Assembly: GCF_001275675.1 (NCBI RefSeq)
Contig: NZ_LITM01000013.1
Span: 48,522 to 104,289 of the forward strand
DNA from: Lysinibacillus sp. FJAT-14745
GTDB taxonomy: Bacteria > Bacillota > Bacilli > Bacillales_A > Planococcaceae
Direction of reading: 5' to 3'
Length of the DNA: 55,768 bases
Shown: positions 41,047 to 49,671 of the stretch, in pieces
How the letters are laid out: each line of letters opens with the position of its first letter
Numbering within the stretch: the stretch's first letter is position 1
Notes under the pieces: model-generated
The model's input: only the letters and a program-made list of their open reading frames with translations
Told to the model about the DNA's origin: nothing
The model's database searches: none
Program-made: the position numbers and the translations under genes

Positions 41047-42195
41047 TTAGTTTATTTTAAGATTTTGTTCTTTTGCATTAACACTATAATTTAAGTGATT
41101 ATCTCTAACGCTTAAGTTAGCAACTGATTGCTTCACAAGCACCTCAGTTTTTAATGTTTGAAGATTTAATTTTGTTAAGTAACCACTGTTACTGTAATCA
41201 CTGAAATATAAATTGTTGTCCGCTCCTGTAATGTACAAGGCACGTTTATCAATTACTTTTGTTTTCTTACCGTTTGTTAAATCAAGCTTGTACAATTTAT
41301 CGTTATCCGCTGTATTACTGAAGTACAATGTATTATTAACTTGATATGCGAAATGAACATTTTGCATATAGCTATATGTTGTACTTGTAGCAGCAGGATA
41401 ATCTGAAGCTTCCCACTTATGGTCTTTCTTTAGCTGTGCATCATTTACTAAAAAATAATCATATGAAGAGGAGCCGACGCGATTTGGTAGTGGATCATTC
41501 CATGTTGTATCTAAATGATACCATTGACCATCAACCTTCACTAAATTCCATGCATGTGCTTGATTACCATTAACATAGCCTACAATATACTTGGATTCGA
41601 TTCCTGCTTGCTCCAACATTTTATAAGTTGTTAACGCGTAGCCTTGACATACAGCTTGTCCTTCCATTAGTAATGCATATGCACCATGAGGACTAGCACT
41701 TGTTTTAGTACCATATGCAGTATTTGAAACAATATAATCATTGATCGCTTTTACTTTTTCAAATTCTGTCATTGAAGGCTTAATAATTGTTTTTAATACT
41801 TGATCAATCTTTTGTTGTACTACCGCTTCTTGTTTTTTGTCTGTGAAATATTTTATTTTATATGTAACATTGCCTGCTGAATCTGCAGAAATAGTAGTGC
41901 TTTCCATATGACCACCTGCATAGACCGCTTGCTCTTGTGCCTTTTCAAAGGCTTCCATAATTTTTTTATTGAAATCAGTCATTGGTCCGCTATATGTAAT
42001 TTTAATCTCTGGTTCGAAATTATTTAATTGTTTTGCGATTTCTGTTGTGAATTGATCCCAAGTTGTTACTTTGGTATCTGCTACTACATTAATAACTGGT
42101 GAAGTATTTACTGGGTGAGCGTCTGCATTTTTAGCAAATGCTGCTGTTGGACTTAACATTAGTAATGCTACCCCGCTTATCAACCATTTCTTCAT
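41047..42195 (-). CDS. Secreted transglutaminase-like protein with C-terminal DUF5050-type domain
   Basis: 382 residues with a classical signal peptide (1-21, cleavage after AFA). The transglutaminase-like domain has Cys in QAVCQGYALT, His in QAHAWNLV and Asp in HLDTTWNDP, and is roughly 55-60% identical by eye to the neighbouring paralogue over the catalytic core (KAINDYIVSNTAY, YIVGYV, YHLDTTWNDP). C-terminal repeats NTLYFSNTADNDKLYKLDL and NNLYFSDYSNSGYLTKL. Unlike its neighbour it should be released from the membrane. Tandem duplication with one anchored and one secreted form. Confidence 0.87.
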   Translation of the reverse strand: MKKWLISGVALLMLSPTAAFAKNADAHPVNTSPVINVVADTKVTTWDQFTTEIAKQLNNFEPEIKITYSGPMTDFNKKIMEAFEKAQEQAVYAGGHMESTTISADSAGNVTYKIKYFTDKKQEAVVQQKIDQVLKTIIKPSMTEFEKVKAINDYIVSNTAYGTKTSASPHGAYALLMEGQAVCQGYALTTYKMLEQAGIESKYIVGYVNGNQAHAWNLVKVDGQWYHLDTTWNDPLPNRVGSSSYDYFLVNDAQLKKDHKWEASDYPAATSTTYSYMQNVHFAYQVNNTLYFSNTADNDKLYKLDLTNGKKTKVIDKRALYITGADNNLYFSDYSNSGYLTKLNLQTLKTEVLVKQSVANLSVRDNHLNYSVNAKEQNLKIN

Positions 42196-42377
42196 AATAA
42201 ATCACCTTCCCGTTTGTTATATCCTGTAATTAGGATAGCAGAGAAAGTAACTACAAATCTATCGTACAAGTTCACTAACTATGACTTTTAACCATTAATT
42301 TTACTTTGTTGAACAGGTCTAAATTCCCAGAAATGAAATATAAGTATCGATTTAAACCATATTTTTGCAAAAAAATA

Positions 42378-42404
42378 AAAACCCACCTGTTTTTAGTGAG
42401 TTTT
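42378..42404 (-). terminator. Terminator of the CsoR/CstR-like gene
   Basis: AAAACCCAC / GTGAGTTTT with one mismatch, nine-base loop; TTTTATTTTTTTG follows on the minus strand. Confidence 0.65.
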
Positions 42405-42440
42405 CTATAGCCTTTCCATCTAAGCAGGCTTCGCTCTATG

Positions 42441-42701
42441 TTAACGACTTTTTACTACTAAATTGACGGCCTCTTGAATAGCTTCATTCATTTTCTCGCC
42501 ATCACCTTCAGCATTTTGTACACATTCTAAAAGATTTGTACTTACTATTACACCAACTGTACGATCTACTGCTGAACGTACTGCCGATAATTGAGTAATG
42601 ACTGCCTTACAGTCCTTTTCTTCTTCCATCATTTTTAAAATTCCACGTAGCTGGCCTTCCATCCGTTTTACACGATTTTTCACTTGATCTGAATATTCCA
42701 T
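42441..42701 (-). CDS. CsoR-family regulator of CstR (persulfide-sensing) type
   Basis: 86 residues from the third ATG (42701), the only one at normal distance from AAGGAG. It has the all-helical CsoR/FrmR fold (DQVKNRVKRMEGQLRGI, SAVRSAVDRTVGVIV). With this start the cysteines fall at positions 31 and 60, as in the persulfide sensor CstR, and the histidine that binds copper in CsoR is asparagine (N56 in STNLLEC). It should therefore respond to sulfane sulfur rather than copper. No rhodanese or sulfide-oxidising gene is adjacent; its targets are elsewhere or it is autoregulated. Confidence 0.85.
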   Translation of the reverse strand: MEYSDQVKNRVKRMEGQLRGILKMMEEEKDCKAVITQLSAVRSAVDRTVGVIVSTNLLECVQNAEGDGEKMNEAIQEAVNLVVKSR

Positions 42702-42790
42702 CATCATTGCTCCTTCTTTCTATACTCGCTACGTTCTTGAGTAATTATTAATCTTTATCCTAGCACATTATTTTAAAATTAAACCTATAG

Positions 42791-43501
42791 TTATTTTTTC
42801 CTTGGGCTTAAATAATTCATAAGCATTTTAGTAATAATTGACCTTGCATTTGTTATTTCATCATACTGGATCACTGTATTTTTCTTTATTCGTAACTGAC
42901 CTATCTCTACTTCAAAAATTGGGCACTTTCTTTCAAGTGCAGCGACTAGCATATTTGTGTCATAGTCATATCGTTCACCTTGCACTTTTATCAGCCATGG
43001 TAGCTCCTTTATAGAAATAAACCGTAAACCTGTTTGTGTATCCATTAGCTTTCTATGATAAAGGATCTCAAAAAACAAACTTGTTGTACGATTACCCCAA
43101 TATGATAAAAACGTGCTGTCCGAAGAATGGAAGTTACGTACCCCTAACACAATTCCTTCAGAAAATACCTTTGTCATCGTTAAAACGAGCTTTACATCTT
43201 GTAAAGTATGTTGGCCATGAGCACCTACAGTAATGACACCTTGAAACACGCTTTTTTGAGACCTTACATAGGCAAAGGCTGTTTTTAGTGCGCCTCCCTT
43301 ACCAATATTGTGGTCATGCTCTAGTACTAGACAGCAGTCAATCTTTTTCAACTCTTCAAATACACTTGCATATTTTTGATCGCTGCCATCATTGACAATG
43401 ATAATTTGGCTAATGGTGGTAGCTAATAATTGATGGACATAGGTTATAAGTGACTGTTGTGGATTATAGGCTGGTATAATTGCTGCAATATTTTTCATCA
43501 T
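42791..43501 (-). CDS. Family 2 glycosyltransferase with altered DxD site
   Basis: 236 residues of the dolichyl-phosphate-mannose-synthase-like GT2 group. The nucleotide-binding start IAAIIPAYNPQQSL (5-18) and VNDGSD are normal, and GGALKTAF and DTQTGLR are conserved. The metal-binding motif, usually DADGQH, reads GAHGQH: the first aspartate is glycine and the third position is histidine. The gene is intact otherwise (ribosome site GGGGGAT). It may have changed metal use or lost transferase activity. No C-terminal membrane helices and no linked GtrA or polyprenol gene. Confidence 0.83.
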   Translation of the reverse strand: MMKNIAAIIPAYNPQQSLITYVHQLLATTISQIIIVNDGSDQKYASVFEELKKIDCCLVLEHDHNIGKGGALKTAFAYVRSQKSVFQGVITVGAHGQHTLQDVKLVLTMTKVFSEGIVLGVRNFHSSDSTFLSYWGNRTTSLFFEILYHRKLMDTQTGLRFISIKELPWLIKVQGERYDYDTNMLVAALERKCPIFEVEIGQLRIKKNTVIQYDEITNARSIITKMLMNYLSPRKK

Positions 43502-43669
43502 TTCTATCCCCCGGATAACATGAAACTCTGGCAGATGCTCTTTTTATTAATTGCTACTTTGAATATCAACGAATCTCCTTATACCACATAGTATCATGTA
43601 ACGATGACAATTCAACAATAACGGTATTTTCCCGATATATGAAAAAAGAGGATATCTTCGTAGCGTATG

Positions 43670-43833
43670 GTTGATTTCCGTTCCGACTGGGCACTTTCCT
43701 GGGGGCGTCCGATGAGCCGCTTGGGCCTACACGATGTAGGTCACGAAGGCGTTATCACAGGACGTGATGGTTTTAGCCTTCGTTCCTCTATCGCTAATCC
43801 CCAAGGAGTCGCCCAGTCTCCACTTCAATCAAC
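43670..43833 (+). repeat. Dispersed intergenic repeat, family B, copy 3 (simplest complete copy)
   Basis: 164 bases from GTTGATTTCCGTTCC-GACTGGGC to GCCCAGTC-TCCACTTCA-ATCAAC, imperfect inverted ends of about 23 bases. Internal stem GAAGGC-gtTATCAC / CGTGATg-GCCTTC. Right flank TATACGTTTTAACAAA resembles the start of family A. It occupies the 403-base gap before the Sel1 gene; the remainder of the gap holds nothing I recognise. Confidence 0.75.
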
Positions 43834-43904
43834 TAATATACACGGTATACGTTTTAACAAATTAAACATCCAGATTTCGTGATGAGCAGAAAAAGAATAA
43901 TGTT

Positions 43905-45842
43905 ATGAAAGAGGTGAGTGCTATCGTCATACAATATGAGATTCTCCAAGATCAATGTAAGAAATTAAAAGCTTTATGCTTGGTTAAATTGGCTAAAAAT
44001 TTACAGGATGCTAGCTCGATCGCCATTTCAAAGCCAGCTCTATCTCTTCAAAAATCACTCCTAGTACTAGAGGAAATTTTATCTGAGCTTTATAGGCTGG
44101 AAATGCATACCGAACCGAAGCTAAAAAATATTCGATCATTACTCAATAATCGTAGCTTTGTTGCAAAAATTCATCCACGTCGTATTTATTTATTAATGAA
44201 TCTTGTAAGCAAAATGACTGCTAGTAATAGTAATGAAGTCGTAGAAGCAAAGGCAGCAAAAATTGTTCTTGATTATATAAGTGATATTGTAGAATGGTTT
44301 ATCGAACGCTATGACCGTAGCTTAAAGGCAAAAATGATTCGCATAGCACCAGGCTTTGAAGATATAACTTCAGCTTTTGATGTAAATTTGCTGCTTCAAG
44401 ATGACCAATCAATCGAGGCTTATAAAAGTGCTGCAAGCTGGTTTGAGCTTGCTGCCAAACAAGGGAATGCAAGTGCTCAATATAATTTAGGCGCTCTTTA
44501 TAATCAAGGCCGTGGTGTTAAGAAAGATTATGCTGTTGCAAAAATGTGGTATGAACGCGCCGCTGCACAAAATGATGCAAACGCGCTTTATAGCTTAGGT
44601 GTGCTCTACCATTTAGGCCATGGTGTTGTACAAAATTATGAAGAAGCCGCTCAATATTATAAAGCTGCTGCAGATTTAGAAAACGCAGATGCACAGTACA
44701 ATCTTGGGGTTCTATACAATCAAGGACTTGGGATGCCACTAAACTTTGCCGAGGCAGCAAAATGGTACATGCTAGCAGCCAATCAAGGCAATACAAGTGC
44801 TCAAAATAACCTTGGATTCCTTTATCACAATGGAAATGGTGTCGAGCAAAGCTATGAGGAAGCTATAGCCTATTTTGAAATGGCTGCATTAGCTGGTGAT
44901 GCAAGCGCTCAGTATAATCTTGGCTATATGTACCTTAAAGGTCGTGGTATCTCGCAAAATCTTGAAGAAGCTGTGCAGTGGTTCCATTTAGCTGCACTTC
45001 AAGACCATACAAATGCGGAATTCCAATTGGCCATGCTATACAACACTGGTCAAGGTATTCCTCAAGATCACTTAGAGGCTATAAAATGGTTTAAACTCGC
45101 AGCACATAAAGGACACTTAAATGCTCAATACTGTCTCGGTGTGCTCTATGTCAAAGAAAACGATATAACTTTAGCAGAAAAATGGTTACAGTTAGCTGCT
45201 AACAAAGGACATATAAGTGCAGGATTTGAGCTTGGACGTATTTATGTATACCAACTTCAGCAACCAGAGAAAGCTCTACCTCACTTTAAAGCAGCTGCTG
45301 AAAAGGGTTATGCTGATGCTCAGTATGAGCTCGGATTATTATATGAAGCTGAATTGAATTATGTTGAAGCAGTAAAATGGTGGAGAGCCGCTACTGATCA
45401 GTCCCATATTCAGGCTGAATATCAATTAGGTTTATTATATGAGCACGGATTGGGGATCGAGCAGGACTTAGAAGAGGCACGACGCTGCTATCGACTAGCA
45501 GCCATCCAAGGACATTCAGGTGCTCAATATCAGCTCGGTAATTTATTTGATAAGGGAAAAGGTGTCGAACAGGATTATACAGAGGCCGCAAAATGGATTG
45601 AACAAGCTGCCGCTAAAGGACATGCCAAAGCACAATATCAATTGGCTCAAATGCACAGTCATGGACAAGGGGTACCGAAGGATTTTACGAAAGCAGCCCA
45701 ACTGTATCGACTGGCTGCCAATCAAGGGCATCAAAAAGCACAATTCCAGCTTGGTATGCTTTATAAAAAAGGGCATGGTGTTGCACAGGATTATACCGAG
45801 GCAACAAAATGGCTTAAGAAGTCTCTTGAAAATATAAAATAA
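43905..45842 (+). CDS. Sel1-like repeat (TPR-like) protein
   Basis: 645 residues. The N-terminal about 175 residues are helical and not recognised. They are followed by about thirteen Sel1-like repeats of 36 residues (AQYNLGxLYxxGxGVxxDYxEAxKWxxxAAxQG) to the C-terminus; repeats 7-9 lack the GxG turn. There is no signal peptide, so it probably is a cytosolic scaffold. SLR proteins bind partner proteins; no partner is evident here. The start is uncertain: ATG 43905 has no good ribosome site, while a strong GAGGTGAG lies just after it (43911-43918) with only ATC, GTC or ATA codons at proper spacing. Confidence 0.88.
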   Translation: MKEVSAIVIQYEILQDQCKKLKALCLVKLAKNLQDASSIAISKPALSLQKSLLVLEEILSELYRLEMHTEPKLKNIRSLLNNRSFVAKIHPRRIYLLMNLVSKMTASNSNEVVEAKAAKIVLDYISDIVEWFIERYDRSLKAKMIRIAPGFEDITSAFDVNLLLQDDQSIEAYKSAASWFELAAKQGNASAQYNLGALYNQGRGVKKDYAVAKMWYERAAAQNDANALYSLGVLYHLGHGVVQNYEEAAQYYKAAADLENADAQYNLGVLYNQGLGMPLNFAEAAKWYMLAANQGNTSAQNNLGFLYHNGNGVEQSYEEAIAYFEMAALAGDASAQYNLGYMYLKGRGISQNLEEAVQWFHLAALQDHTNAEFQLAMLYNTGQGIPQDHLEAIKWFKLAAHKGHLNAQYCLGVLYVKENDITLAEKWLQLAANKGHISAGFELGRIYVYQLQQPEKALPHFKAAAEKGYADAQYELGLLYEAELNYVEAVKWWRAATDQSHIQAEYQLGLLYEHGLGIEQDLEEARRCYRLAAIQGHSGAQYQLGNLFDKGKGVEQDYTEAAKWIEQAAAKGHAKAQYQLAQMHSHGQGVPKDFTKAAQLYRLAANQGHQKAQFQLGMLYKKGHGVAQDYTEATKWLKKSLENIK

Positions 45843-45864
45843 AGCTGTTTTCCTTAAAAACAAA

Positions 45865-45888
45865 CCCGTGTCACAGTCATGACACGGG
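45865..45888. terminator. Bidirectional terminator after the Sel1 gene
   Basis: CCCGTGTCA / TGACACGGG, perfect nine-base stem, six-base loop, with ATTTTCTTT on the plus side and a T-rich tail (TTTGTTTTTA) on the minus side. It serves the convergent Sel1 and oxidase-like genes. Confidence 0.8.
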
Positions 45889-45895
45889 ATTTTCT

Positions 45896-46300
45896 TTAAT
45901 TCTTCATTTCCTCTTTTTGATTTACCATAAATGTTACAAAGATAAATAAAGCAAAGCTAATTAATAATGTTGTCCCACCTACGATAAAGAAGATCAATGT
46001 AAATGTTTGGTTAAAATTAAATGGATTTATATTGTAGAACCACATGCCGATTGTTAAGCCAAAAACACCGATAATTGCCGTCCAACCATGTGCAGCTACT
46101 AATTTTTGTGATTTCACTTTGAAGGCACGATAGAAAATGCCCCATGCAAACATACTTAACCAGCCAACTAATAATACGTGTGCATGTATCGGTCTATATT
46201 CATAACTACCTGAACCAGACATATGTGAGCCTAGATACGTACCAAATAAGGCGAAAATTGCAGCAAGACGAATAAGACGTAAACTCCATTTTTGTTCCAT
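45896..46300 (-). CDS. Small haem-copper-oxidase-like membrane protein
   Basis: 134 residues from the ATG at 46300 (GGGGGAG seven bases upstream); a TTG at 46327 precedes the ribosome site and is not used. Four helices. The segment RPIHAHVLLVGWLSMFAWG resembles the helix bearing a haem-ligand histidine in subunit I of cbb3/NO-reductase-type oxidases, and databases often call such proteins cytochrome-c oxidase. It is far too short to be a complete subunit I. Likely a haem-binding or oxidase-derived membrane protein; function unknown. Next to the HssRS-like haem-responsive system. Confidence 0.7.
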   Translation of the reverse strand: MEQKWSLRLIRLAAIFALFGTYLGSHMSGSGSYEYRPIHAHVLLVGWLSMFAWGIFYRAFKVKSQKLVAAHGWTAIIGVFGLTIGMWFYNINPFNFNQTFTLIFFIVGGTTLLISFALFIFVTFMVNQKEEMKN

Positions 46301-46376
46301 ACGATAACTCCCCCTAAGCTTTTTCAACTTAGTTAGTAGTTTATCTCGTGAACATGAACTTTACATGAACTCCTCA

Positions 46377-47750
46377 TTACAGTTTTTGTAAGTGGACTCG
46401 GACCTTTGTGCCGGAATTCATAACACTTTCCATATGAACCGTTCCTCCATGCAGCTCAGCAATTTGCTTTACGATGGCTAGTCCAAGCCCAGTACCTTGC
46501 TTTGTTCTAGAGGCATCCGCGCGATAAAAGCGATCATATACCTTTTGTAATTGATCAGCAGTCATCCCTATACCACTATCCTCGACGATTACTTCAACTG
46601 AAGTTGGGGATTCTTGCAAGTGAACATGAATTTCCCCGCCTTCGACATTATATTTAATGGCATTCGTCAATAAATTATCCCAAACATTTTGTAATAGCCC
46701 AGCATCCCCATCATATGTTACTGGTTCAAGCTGATACGATAATTGTACATTTGCCTCTTCAAGCTGCCAGCGATATTTTCTTACGGTTTCCTTTAATTGC
46801 TCATCTAAACGATAAGGTTCACGCTTTAATAACCTTGTAGATTGATCGAGTGACGTTAGTAAAAGTAATTGCTTAGTTAATGTCGACATACGCTTCGTTT
46901 CTAGCTCAATAATCGTTGTATATTCCTGTCTTTCCTTATCGGTCAGCAAAGGATTCTTTAGTAAATCTACATACCCTTGAATATTCAACAATGGCGACTG
47001 AAAATCATGGGATACATTACTAATAAACTCTTTACGTATTCGATCATTTTCCTGTAATTTTTCTGTCATGACATTAAAGCTAACTGCTAATTGTCCAATC
47101 TCATCTGCTCGATCTATATCCAGTAGCGTATCGAATTTTTCATGTGCAAGCTGATGTGTTGCCTCTGTTAACTGTGTAATAGGGCGAATTAGTGCTTTTG
47201 CAAATAGTAACATTGATAATAGACTAAGTACCGCCATCACAAGAATAAGCCCACCAAGTATCGTATGCACCTCAGAAAATAACAAGCGAATATCCGGTCT
47301 TATAAACAGTGCATAATGCTTATTTTCATATGTAAATGGCACACCTATCGTATTAATTAGCTCATTCGCAAAAAAACCTGTCACAAATGTCTCTTTTGGA
47401 AAATCACGCATACCATGATAAATTTCCCCGTCTAAAACATGCTCGACAGTATTGGATGACAGTGTTTTATCACGATATTTACCACCGTAAAATTGCCCTT
47501 CATCACCAGTCGTTACATAAATTTGATAACCTATTTCACCCAGAGTCGTTAAATAATTATCTAAATCATCAGGCTTTGATGACTCAATGTATTTCGCAAT
47601 ATCCTGCGCAATCTTCACATTTTTAGCATCATTTTTTTCCTTTATAACTTGGTGATAATAAGTATTTGTCACTAAAAAACCGATGCACAAGCTTCCTATC
47701 ATAACGAGCAAAGTCGTGGCAACAAACTTACTATATAACGTTTTCATCAT
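46377..47750 (-). CDS. hssS: HssS-like sensor histidine kinase
   Basis: 457 residues. TM1 at about 10-30, an outside sensor domain containing YHGMRDFPKETFVTGFFANELINTIGVPF, TM2 at about 165-190, HAMP, H-box SHDFQSPLLNIQGY, N-box DNLLTNAIKYN, G1 EDSGIGM, G2 GTGLGLA. The outside domain closely matches Staphylococcus HssS as I recall it (YHGIKDKPF...FVTGFFDN...GI). HssS reports excess haem and activates the exporter HrtAB through HssR. Start ATG overlaps the regulator stop (ATGA). hrtAB is not in this window. Confidence 0.87.
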   Translation of the reverse strand: MMKTLYSKFVATTLLVMIGSLCIGFLVTNTYYHQVIKEKNDAKNVKIAQDIAKYIESSKPDDLDNYLTTLGEIGYQIYVTTGDEGQFYGGKYRDKTLSSNTVEHVLDGEIYHGMRDFPKETFVTGFFANELINTIGVPFTYENKHYALFIRPDIRLLFSEVHTILGGLILVMAVLSLLSMLLFAKALIRPITQLTEATHQLAHEKFDTLLDIDRADEIGQLAVSFNVMTEKLQENDRIRKEFISNVSHDFQSPLLNIQGYVDLLKNPLLTDKERQEYTTIIELETKRMSTLTKQLLLLTSLDQSTRLLKREPYRLDEQLKETVRKYRWQLEEANVQLSYQLEPVTYDGDAGLLQNVWDNLLTNAIKYNVEGGEIHVHLQESPTSVEVIVEDSGIGMTADQLQKVYDRFYRADASRTKQGTGLGLAIVKQIAELHGGTVHMESVMNSGTKVRVHLQKL

Positions 47751-48418
47751 GCAATAACCTCAACCTTATAGCCTACACCACGTACCGTTGTAATCTCAAC
47801 ATCTGTTTCATAACGATGCAGACGCTCACGGATCCGCTTCACATGTGTATTTAAAGTCTGCTCATCTCCATCATAATCATAGCCCCACACCTGTTCCATA
47901 ATGTAACTACGTGTAAACACCTGATTCGGGCGAGATGCTAGTAATGCCAATAGCTCAAATTCCTTCAAAGGCAGAACAAGTGTATCGTCCCCAATGATAA
48001 CTTCAAAGCTTCGACGATCGATGACTAGTCTTCCCACCTGGATTGTTACTTGATTTTTCTTATCAAGTCTACGCAATATGGCAGCTATGCGAAACAGCAA
48101 TTCTTTAGGCTCGAATGGTTTCACAACATAGTCGTCTGAGCCTGCCAAAAACCCTCGTTCCTTGTCCTCAATCTCGCCCTTTGCCGTTAATAACAAAACA
48201 GGAATATCGTAATCCTGGCTCAATGTTTCCGTTAATGTAAAACCATCCATTCCTGGCATCATGACATCTACAATAGCCAAATCAGGCAAATTTCCATCAA
48301 GTAATTTAAGGGCCTGATGTCCGTTTTCCGCCTGCAGCACCTGATAGCCCTCTCTTGTCAGATAAATATTCACTAGCTGCAAAATATGTACATCATCATC
48401 TACAATGAGAATTTTCAT
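47747..48418 (-). CDS. hssR: HssR-like response regulator
   Basis: 223 residues of the OmpR family: acidic pocket DDD (7-9), phospho-acceptor D52 in AIVDVMMPGMDGF, TAKGEIEDKERGFLAGSDDYVVKPFEPKEL, and a winged-helix domain with WGYDYDGDEQTLNTHVKRIRERL, very close to the HssR sequence WGYDYEGDE. It should bind the hrtAB promoter, located elsewhere. Operon with hssS; upstream 150 bases hold the promoter region. Confidence 0.88.
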   Translation of the reverse strand: MKILIVDDDVHILQLVNIYLTREGYQVLQAENGHQALKLLDGNLPDLAIVDVMMPGMDGFTLTETLSQDYDIPVLLLTAKGEIEDKERGFLAGSDDYVVKPFEPKELLFRIAAILRRLDKKNQVTIQVGRLVIDRRSFEVIIGDDTLVLPLKEFELLALLASRPNQVFTRSYIMEQVWGYDYDGDEQTLNTHVKRIRERLHRYETDVEITTVRGVGYKVEVIA

Positions 48419-48570
48419 TCAAGCCTTACCTCCATCCAACTTGTTTCTGGTACACTATTTTAACAAAAAATTCACTCCCATCCACGGACAATACAAGCCT
48501 CCGTTGAGTCTTGCGTTACATGTTGTCCTACGAGGAATGACGGAATCTTTAATAACTACTTTCATCCATA

Positions 48571-49668
48571 TTATAACGAAAAGAAAGAAATCAACAGCAA
48601 TATAAGTAATGGCAGAACAATTACGATATAACCTCGCGGATTTGCAAAATTCATCGTCCAGCCGACCCCAAAGCGTTTCTCGACAAAAACAGAAGGATCT
48701 TGACGATTCACATAAATTAATCCGCCCTTCCAATAGCGATCCTCATCAACATCCATTACTTCTGAAACGACATTGTCCCCGTAGTTCACCCTCAGCTTAC
48801 GTTTTTTCCATGCGTAAACAAGGACTGAGCCGAGAACTAGCAATAAGAACAAAATAAATACCGGTAGTAGACTATTCCCTGTAGTCATTGAAGGATAGAT
48901 ATTGCTTAACTGTAATACTGTAAATAATATTGTAAAGGCATAGCTTAATAACATTATGCTCCAGCTCATATACTTTCTACTTTTTAGCTGATCTTCCAAT
49001 GATTCTTCCTTACGATTAACAGCTAACTTGATTGCTGAACGCTTTATAGAGTCTACAATTCCCCACATCATACATTGCATCATTAGCATAACAAGCGGCA
49101 GTGAAACCGCAGTAAAATATGTTTTGCTTCTCCAAGAATCTGCTTCACCGCTAGGTCCCCAGTGTACAGCAATATGAACTGGTATTTGGTCATAATGGCG
49201 GACTGTAAAGATAATTAGAAACACCGTAACACCAAAAGGGATTACATAAAATGGCCACGGAAGCATTTCATCACGGCTACGTGCCGTTAAGTCAACTGCA
49301 CGAACTTGTTTTATATTTAAGCCCCATTGCTCTTCTTTTTTAAGTTTTAAAACTTTTTGATGGTTTATCCAATATAATGTCATACTGACTGCAAGCATGG
49401 CAAATAAGCAGCCAAGCAGTAAAATACTTTGCATGAACTCAGATTGTGCAAAGTAATAATAGCTAACAATCATCATCATTAATAACATGACACCAGATAT
49501 TCCAACGATTTGAGCATAATGCTTTTTCATAGTTCGCAATGCGGGATGTTTTACATTCTGTTCAGGTACAGTCACGCCAAAGACAATCGTTTCCCGTACT
49601 ATAAACGGAACAAACACTTGTAAAGCTAATGTTATGATGTAAATTGTTGAAAAAATAGCAAGTAGCAT
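48571..49668 (-). CDS. DUF1648/DUF5808-type membrane protein
   Basis: 365 residues with about eight helices. A DUF1648 region (about 150-200: PWPFYVIPFGVTVFL...YDQIPVHIAVHWGPSGEAD) carries the typical IPVHWGxxGxxD pattern. A C-terminal DUF5808 block reads DEDRYWKGGLIYVNRQDPSVFVEKRFGVGWTMNFAN. Encoded three bases after a YtrA-type GntR regulator, a pairing seen in other Firmicutes. It is probably controlled by that regulator. Function unknown; suspected role in envelope stress or peptide response. Confidence 0.85.
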   Translation of the reverse strand: MLLAIFSTIYIITLALQVFVPFIVRETIVFGVTVPEQNVKHPALRTMKKHYAQIVGISGVMLLMMMIVSYYYFAQSEFMQSILLLGCLFAMLAVSMTLYWINHQKVLKLKKEEQWGLNIKQVRAVDLTARSRDEMLPWPFYVIPFGVTVFLIIFTVRHYDQIPVHIAVHWGPSGEADSWRSKTYFTAVSLPLVMLMMQCMMWGIVDSIKRSAIKLAVNRKEESLEDQLKSRKYMSWSIMLLSYAFTILFTVLQLSNIYPSMTTGNSLLPVFILFLLLVLGSVLVYAWKKRKLRVNYGDNVVSEVMDVDEDRYWKGGLIYVNRQDPSVFVEKRFGVGWTMNFANPRGYIVIVLPLLILLLISFFSL

Positions 49669-49671
49669 GTG

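Noticed and set aside
43667..43882. 71-codon plus-strand frame MVDFRSDWALSWGRP...
   Set aside because: It is a translation of dispersed repeat B.
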